A program made the position numbers and the translations under genes. The notes beneath the pieces are model-generated. The model saw only the letters and a list, made by a program, of their open reading frames with translations, was not told where the DNA came from and searched no databases. From CAWIHA01 sp963835855 (lineage in GTDB: Bacteria; Acidobacteriota; Terriglobia; Bryobacterales; Bryobacteraceae), in contig CAWIHA010000016.1 in NCBI GenBank assembly GCA_963835855.1, positions 1-37,897 of the forward strand: a stretch of 37,897 nucleotides of DNA. The letters run 5' to 3'. This document shows, one piece after another, positions 33,457 to 37,897 of this stretch (position 1 is the stretch's first letter; the number at the start of each line of letters is the position of its first letter).

Positions 33457-34854
33457 CTACTTTTTCACGCTGCCGCGATGCTTCTCGTATTGCTCGAAAC
33501 GGGCGCGGTAGGATTCGAACCCTTTGCGCCCCATGAGCCCATACGTGAATCGCTTCCCGAGCTCGACGCCTTCCTGGTCAAACGCGTTGATGTTCAACAG
33601 TTCACCCATGAAAGCCGTTTCAAACTCCATCAATTGTAGAAAAGCGCCAAGGTGTTCCTCATCGATGCGCCCGAGTGTGAAGGTGCAGTTCGGCCGGCCG
33701 GCCTCGACCAGGGCCGCCGCGGTAGACTGCCGCTCGGTGTCGATCAACTTGGCGAGGTTTTGCCCCTCCAGGTAGTTGAAGGAGTCCAGCTTCATGCCGG
33801 CGCGCGGGATCTTGCCAGTCTCCGGGTACTTTTCCACCGCCCAGAATGTAAATGCCTTGTCGTTCGGCCCTTCGATATAGAGCTGTACCTGCGAGTGCTG
33901 ATCGGTCGCGCCCAGCGCGGCTATGGGGGTTTGCCCTGCGTGAACGAGATCACCGCTTCGCTCCTTCGCCTTGCCGAGCGACTCCGCCCAGAGCTGCCGG
34001 AACCAGAACGCCGTGCCCCACAGCCGGTTCGAATAAGGAAACGCAACCTGGATGGGCTTCTGCTTGAGAGTCCAGACCAGATAGTGCAGGAGCGCGGCGC
34101 GCAACGCGAGGTTAGTCTTTAGGTCTTGCTGCCAGCAATCGTGTGTAATGGCCATTGCGCCTTTGAGGATCTTCCGTACGTCCAGCCCGATGAGCGCCGC
34201 GGGCAGCATCCCGACGGGCGAAAGCACGCTGAAGCGGCCGCCGACATTTACTGGGATCCCGAACTTGCGGTAGCCTTCGCGTTCCGCGAGTGAGTCGAGA
34301 TCGCCGCGGCCGATTGTGGTTACGGCGGCGATGCGATTTCGCGCCTTGCGGCCGATTTTTCGCTTGAGCCAGTCCCGCACGATCAGAAACGTAGAGACCG
34401 TCTCGGCGGTCGAGCCCGATTTGGCAGTGACGACCACGAACGTCTTCTTCGGGTTCATCGAATCCAGCGCCGCAACGACGAATGAGGGATCGGCGTTGTC
34501 GAGGATGACGAGCCGCGGATTCTTGGCCGAAAACGCCTTCTGTATGGGATGCGGGCCGCGCAGGCCGCAATCGAGCGCCCACGCACCAAGCGCGCTTCCA
34601 CCGATGCCCACCAGGCAAACCGTGTCGAAGGAACCGCGCACACCGCTCGAAAACTCCAGAATATCTTTCGCGACCTCGGCATGGAACGGCAGGTGAGGAA
34701 AGCCCACTTGGCCCCCCGCCTCGCCGATTTTCTTAAAACCGTTGAGGGCTACGAGCGCCCGGTAAGTATACTGCTGGATCTCCGGGCGTGTCAGTCCGTG
34801 TTTCCCGCCGACCATGTCGGCCATCAGGTTGGTGTCGTCGAATTGAATGCGCAT
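33457..34854 (-). CDS. pgi: Glucose-6-phosphate isomerase
   Basis: 465 residues. The SIS-fold motifs are present: VCLVGIGGSALGAWAL (sugar-phosphate loop), FVVVTAKSGSTAETVSTF, GGRFSVLSPVGMLPAAL, and the family signature near the C-terminus, FDQEGVELGKRFTYGL. It interconverts glucose-6-phosphate and fructose-6-phosphate in glycolysis and gluconeogenesis, in the cytoplasm. The length fits the shorter bacterial Pgi forms. ATG 34854 has no strong SD. The 294 nt between its stop and the hydrogenase operon start hold the sigma-54 promoter and no supported gene. Confidence 0.93.
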   Translation of the reverse strand: MRIQFDDTNLMADMVGGKHGLTRPEIQQYTYRALVALNGFKKIGEAGGQVGFPHLPFHAEVAKDILEFSSGVRGSFDTVCLVGIGGSALGAWALDCGLRGPHPIQKAFSAKNPRLVILDNADPSFVVAALDSMNPKKTFVVVTAKSGSTAETVSTFLIVRDWLKRKIGRKARNRIAAVTTIGRGDLDSLAEREGYRKFGIPVNVGGRFSVLSPVGMLPAALIGLDVRKILKGAMAITHDCWQQDLKTNLALRAALLHYLVWTLKQKPIQVAFPYSNRLWGTAFWFRQLWAESLGKAKERSGDLVHAGQTPIAALGATDQHSQVQLYIEGPNDKAFTFWAVEKYPETGKIPRAGMKLDSFNYLEGQNLAKLIDTERQSTAAALVEAGRPNCTFTLGRIDEEHLGAFLQLMEFETAFMGELLNINAFDQEGVELGKRFTYGLMGRKGFESYRARFEQYEKHRGSVKK

Positions 34855-35004
34855 AGTGATGTGCCACCAGCCGCAACGAGTAGATCTATTTGCTATTGGA
34901 CCACAGCGCGGACTGCCTTAGCCTATTGGCGGCGCAGGCCCCGTTGTTGGCGGGTCACAAAGTGGTCAAACGTTGTCACCTGGAAAGAAAGGCCCCGGCC
35001 CGCC

Positions 35005-35828
35005 TCACTTGCGATGGAACATACCAGGTTCCGCGCCACGCAAAGCCGGGAACGTCTTCGAGATATGGTCGTGCCAAGTGAGACCCTCTTCATCGACCAG
35101 CGCCCAGAGCAATCCGAGGCCGAGCGCGGCGATGCTCAGGCACGCCGCCGCGAGCCGCATCACGCGGCGCGGCCACTCCGGTTCGTATCCGTCGAAGGTA
35201 ACGATGCGGAGGTGGAAGCACCGCATGCCAGCGGTCTCGCGACCCAGGACCGACCAGAGCAGGTGATAGAAAAGCAGCATGGAGCAGATTGTCCCCACAT
35301 AGCCGTACAGCGCCTTTGGGGCAAGAGTGAAATGGCCGCCCATCAGATGGAACGTCACTCCCGCGAGCGCGACACCGGCGGCGAGCAGCGCCGCGTCCAC
35401 CACGGCCGCCTTGAACCGGAGCTTGCGCGCGGCAATCGGGGCCTCGTCCGGCACGACCGTCCGGCGCGGCGCCGTGCGTGGCTCGAAGTCAAACGATGGC
35501 TGGCCCGGCCACACGGTCCTGGAGCGCCTAATCGTGGACGGCGGCCGGCGGACGGTCTCACGCCGGCGCGGCGCAGGGCGGCGCGGCGTGAGAGCTTGAA
35601 CGGGATGACTTTAGGCGCGTCGAACAGCGACCCTTGGCGCGGTCCGTAGCCGGATGCGGTCTGGCCGTGCGCCGTCGTGTCCGCGAACGAAGGGGGTTCG
35701 GCGACGGGAACGGCGGACGACTTTATGGGGGCGTGCACGGCCGTCCCCGAGGCCTGGAGACGGCGCCCGCATCGCTGGCAGCGGTGCTCGTCCCCGGCAT
35801 TCAGATGTCCGCAATATTCGCAGCGCAC
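35005..35828 (-). pseudogene. Zinc-ribbon plus RDD-domain membrane protein, frameshifted
   Basis: The first frame starts at ATG 35828 with a zinc ribbon (MRCEYCGHLNAGDEHRCQRCG; CxxC...CxxC) and a polar linker up to APKVIPFKL. A second frame, open from about 35611 to its stop at 35005, gives an RDD domain: RFKAAVVDAALLAAGVALA, then LLFYHLLWSVLGRETAGMRC, LRIVTFDGYEPEWPRRVMR, and a last segment ending LTWHDHISKTFPAL. It has about four membrane helices and conserved Arg/Asp. The frame change lies between about 35530 and 35605 in a run of CGCCG repeats, a likely place for an indel. Together they would make one protein of about 273 residues. RDD proteins are implicated in ion exchange or membrane stress; the role here is not known. 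Confidence 0.78.
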
Positions 35829-35888
35829 CTTCAGCGTCAGGCCGCGCGGGCGTCAAGCGAACTGGCCGCCTCATGATAGGATTGTCAG

Positions 35889-37897
35889 TTGGCCACTCGA
35901 AGCCGAACGCGACACAACTCCTCTCACCGTCTTAGTAACATAATCGGCGGGATTTGTCACGTTGTTTTTGCGGGCGTCTTAACGGCGCTCGCGGCCGGGC
36001 CGGCCCTGCCGCAGTCCGGATTGCCGCCGTACTTCGCCATTCCGCGGCCCTCGCCATCCGCCACACCCCAGGCGCCACGCAAGTTCCTCGTGCAGCCGCC
36101 GAACACGGTTGCCGAGGGCGACGTGTTGATCGAGGCGCTCACTCAGTATAAGGAGGGCCCGCTGTATCACCTGCGCGCCAACGCGCGCGTCGAAACCAGC
36201 ACCGCCCTTCTGAAGGCCGACGAAATCGACTACAACGAAGACACCGGCGATGCCGAAGCGCGCGGCCACGTCTACCTGCTGCACTTCTCGGACGGCGAGG
36301 AACTCTGGGCCGACCACGCCGATTACAACGTCAGAGACGAGACCGGCAAGTTCTACAACGTGCGCGGTTCTTCACCCGTGCACATTGAGGCCCGGCCAGG
36401 CGTGCTGACCACGAGCAATCCCTTCTATTTCCAGGGCGAGTGGGCGGAGCGGCTGAAGGAAAAATACATCCTGCACGACGGTTTCACTACCAATTGCAAG
36501 ATGCCGAAGCCGTGGTGGATCGAGCGCGCTCCGGTTTTCGACATCATCCCCGGGGACCGGGCACTAGCTTACCGCTCCACCTTCTGGCTGAAAGGGATAC
36601 CGCTCTTCTACTCGCCAGTCTATTACAAGTCGCTCGCCCGGCTGCCGCGAAAGAGCGGGTTTCTGCTCCCGAACATCGGGCACAGCTCGAGCCGCGGTGA
36701 AATGTTCGGCCTAGGCTACTATTGGGCGATCAACCGCAGCTACGACTTGATGGCCCACGGCCAGTACTTCACCTCGCGCGGCCTCGCCAGCAATTTCGCG
36801 CTCCGCGGCAGGCCGGACGATAAAACCGTTTTCGACGCAGTCCTGTATGGCGTCAGCGACCGCCTTCATCAGGGTGGGGTCACGGCTTCGGTGCAGGCCA
36901 AATCGGAGCTGGGCGACGGCTTTTACGCCCGCCTCGACGTGAATTACTTGAGCTCGCTGCTGTTCCGCCAGGCCTGGAGCGAATCCTACAACGAAGCGAT
37001 CACCACCGAAGTGCACTCGATTGGCTTCATCGCTAAGGATTGGTCGAGTTACGGCCTGGATTTCGTGTTCCAGCACGTGGAGAACTTCCTCAGCACCACC
37101 CCCAACGACACGATCGTTATCCAAAAGCTGCCTCAGGCGGAGTTTACAAGCCGCGATCATCAGATCTGGCAGTCGCTACCTATCTGGCTCTCGTGGGATT
37201 CGAGCTTCGGCTTCGTGGGCCGGGAAACGGGGACGGCAGAACAAAATTCCTTGATTTCCCCCGGATTCGTGAACCGGGCGGATTTGTATCCGCACCTGAC
37301 GACAGCGTTACGATTCTGGGGCTTCAGCCTGGTCCCCAGCTTCTCGCTCCGCGAGACGTATTACGGCGAGACCCAGCCGAGTTGCGGCGAGACCCAGCCT
37401 GGTTGCAGCGAGACCCAGGCCAGCAGCGTTGCGCTTGGCCGGTCCCTCACCCGGAGCGCGCGAGAGTTCGAAGTGGCGCTCGTGCCCCCGTCGTTCGAGC
37501 ACATTTATGACAGCCCGGGTTGGCTCGGCAAAAAGATCAAGCACGTCATCGAACCGAGGGTCACCTACCACTATGTCGGCGGGGTGGGCGGCGATTTCGA
37601 TCGCATCGTCCGGTTCGACGATACCGAACTGTACTCGAATACCAACATGGTTGAGGTTTCCATCACCAACCGCCTGTATGCCAAGCGCAAGGACGGCGCA
37701 GTCGATGAGGTGTTGAGCTGGGAGATTGCCCAGGAGCGGTACTTCGACCCGACCTTCGGCGGCGCCATCGTGGCTGGCCAGCGCAACGTCGTGCTGGACG
37801 CAATCGAGCTGACGCCCTACGCATTTCTCGATCAACCGCGAAACTATTCCCCGGTGGTGTCGATCCTGCAGATGACTCCACGGCCTGGATTCAGCAT
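35889..37897 (+). CDS. lptD: LPS-assembly protein LptD (partial, runs off window)
   Basis: 669 codons, open to the right edge. It begins at TTG 35889; AGGA lies 7 nt upstream and the N-terminus is then a signal peptide (HVVFAGVLTALAAGPALPQ). Next is an LptA/OstA-like jellyroll domain (about 75-190: DEIDYNEDTGDAEARGHVY, DHADYNVRDETGKFYNVRG), then the outer-membrane barrel (YRSTFWLKGIPLFYSPVYY, KSGFLLPNIGHSSSRGEMF, GYYWAINRSYDLMAHGQYF). With LptE it inserts lipopolysaccharide into the outer leaflet. No ATG start is available in this frame near the signal peptide. The reading frame is otherwise uninterrupted. It is divergent from the RDD gene, with 60 nt between starts. A tandem repeat lies at 37365-37427. 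Confidence 0.9.
   Translation, partial: MATRSRTRHNSSHRLSNIIGGICHVVFAGVLTALAAGPALPQSGLPPYFAIPRPSPSATPQAPRKFLVQPPNTVAEGDVLIEALTQYKEGPLYHLRANARVETSTALLKADEIDYNEDTGDAEARGHVYLLHFSDGEELWADHADYNVRDETGKFYNVRGSSPVHIEARPGVLTTSNPFYFQGEWAERLKEKYILHDGFTTNCKMPKPWWIERAPVFDIIPGDRALAYRSTFWLKGIPLFYSPVYYKSLARLPRKSGFLLPNIGHSSSRGEMFGLGYYWAINRSYDLMAHGQYFTSRGLASNFALRGRPDDKTVFDAVLYGVSDRLHQGGVTASVQAKSELGDGFYARLDVNYLSSLLFRQAWSESYNEAITTEVHSIGFIAKDWSSYGLDFVFQHVENFLSTTPNDTIVIQKLPQAEFTSRDHQIWQSLPIWLSWDSSFGFVGRETGTAEQNSLISPGFVNRADLYPHLTTALRFWGFSLVPSFSLRETYYGETQPSCGETQPGCSETQASSVALGRSLTRSAREFEVALVPPSFEHIYDSPGWLGKKIKHVIEPRVTYHYVGGVGGDFDRIVRFDDTELYSNTNMVEVSITNRLYAKRKDGAVDEVLSWEIAQERYFDPTFGGAIVAGQRNVVLDAIELTPYAFLDQPRNYSPVVSILQMTPRPGFS
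37365..37427 (+). repeat. Three tandem 21-bp repeats inside lptD
   Basis: Units 37365-37385, 37386-37406 and 37407-37427 share (G/A)GCGAGACCCAG and encode GETQPSC, GETQPGC and SETQASS. The length is a multiple of three, so copy-number change keeps the frame. Two units contribute Cys residues to a predicted surface or periplasmic loop of LptD. Confidence 0.75.

Overview
The window looks like a high-GC Gram-negative soil-type bacterium, most probably an Acidobacteriota of the Solibacter/Bryobacterales kind. That placement is an inference. It rests on the LptD-type outer-membrane assembly gene, the many secreted proteins of unknown function, the dispersed REP-like hairpin repeats that read as an RDRKGA-type peptide, and a sigma-54-type promoter ahead of a hydrogenase maturation operon. 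No species call can be made from the sequence alone.

Layout. 1-400: the 3' end of a 23S rRNA gene, a 5S rRNA gene and a strong rho-independent terminator. 441-4054: a small membrane protein and two tandem paralogous pentapeptide-repeat membrane proteins, the second frameshifted. Each paralog is followed by a small array made of copies of its own gene tail plus REP-like hairpins. 4127-9473: secreted or periplasmic proteins, including an M48 metallopeptidase with a TPR-like tail, a frameshifted DUF6602-like protein, a frameshifted carboxypeptidase-regulatory-like protein and a secreted HExxH protein. 9537-17349: a methyltransferase, a TetR regulator with an operator over its own start codon, HemQ, a LolA-like periplasmic protein, a secreted protein, an MbfA-type ferritin/VIT1 iron exporter and a membrane RsbU-type phosphatase. 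17752-24925: a lone class III nucleotide-cyclase-like protein, Smc, a frameshifted PLP decarboxylase and a small helical RsbR-type protein. 25078-33162: a compact [NiFe]-hydrogenase maturation operon on the minus strand. 33457-37897: Pgi, a frameshifted zinc-ribbon/RDD membrane protein and the first 669 codons of LptD, which starts with TTG and runs off the window.

The hydrogenase block is the most coherent system. In transcription order it is maturation protease, NDP-forming acyl-CoA synthetase/GNAT fusion, hypA, hypF, hypC, hypD, hypE. Most junctions overlap or nearly touch, and a good -24/-12 sigma-54 promoter lies about 85-95 nt upstream of the first gene. Two features are odd: HypA lacks its zinc-binding loop, and hypB is absent. 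The structural hydrogenase genes are not in the window.

Two repeat families stand out. One is the short REP-like hairpin (eight copies seen). The other is a MITE-like element of about 195 bp with imperfect terminal inverted repeats. In two places the outer end of this element supplies the TAG stop codon of a minus-strand gene (the RsbU-type phosphatase and hypE). Five genes carry single frame changes in otherwise conserved frames. That many in 38 kb suggests residual indel errors in the assembly as much as true decay, so those genes are described over their full span.
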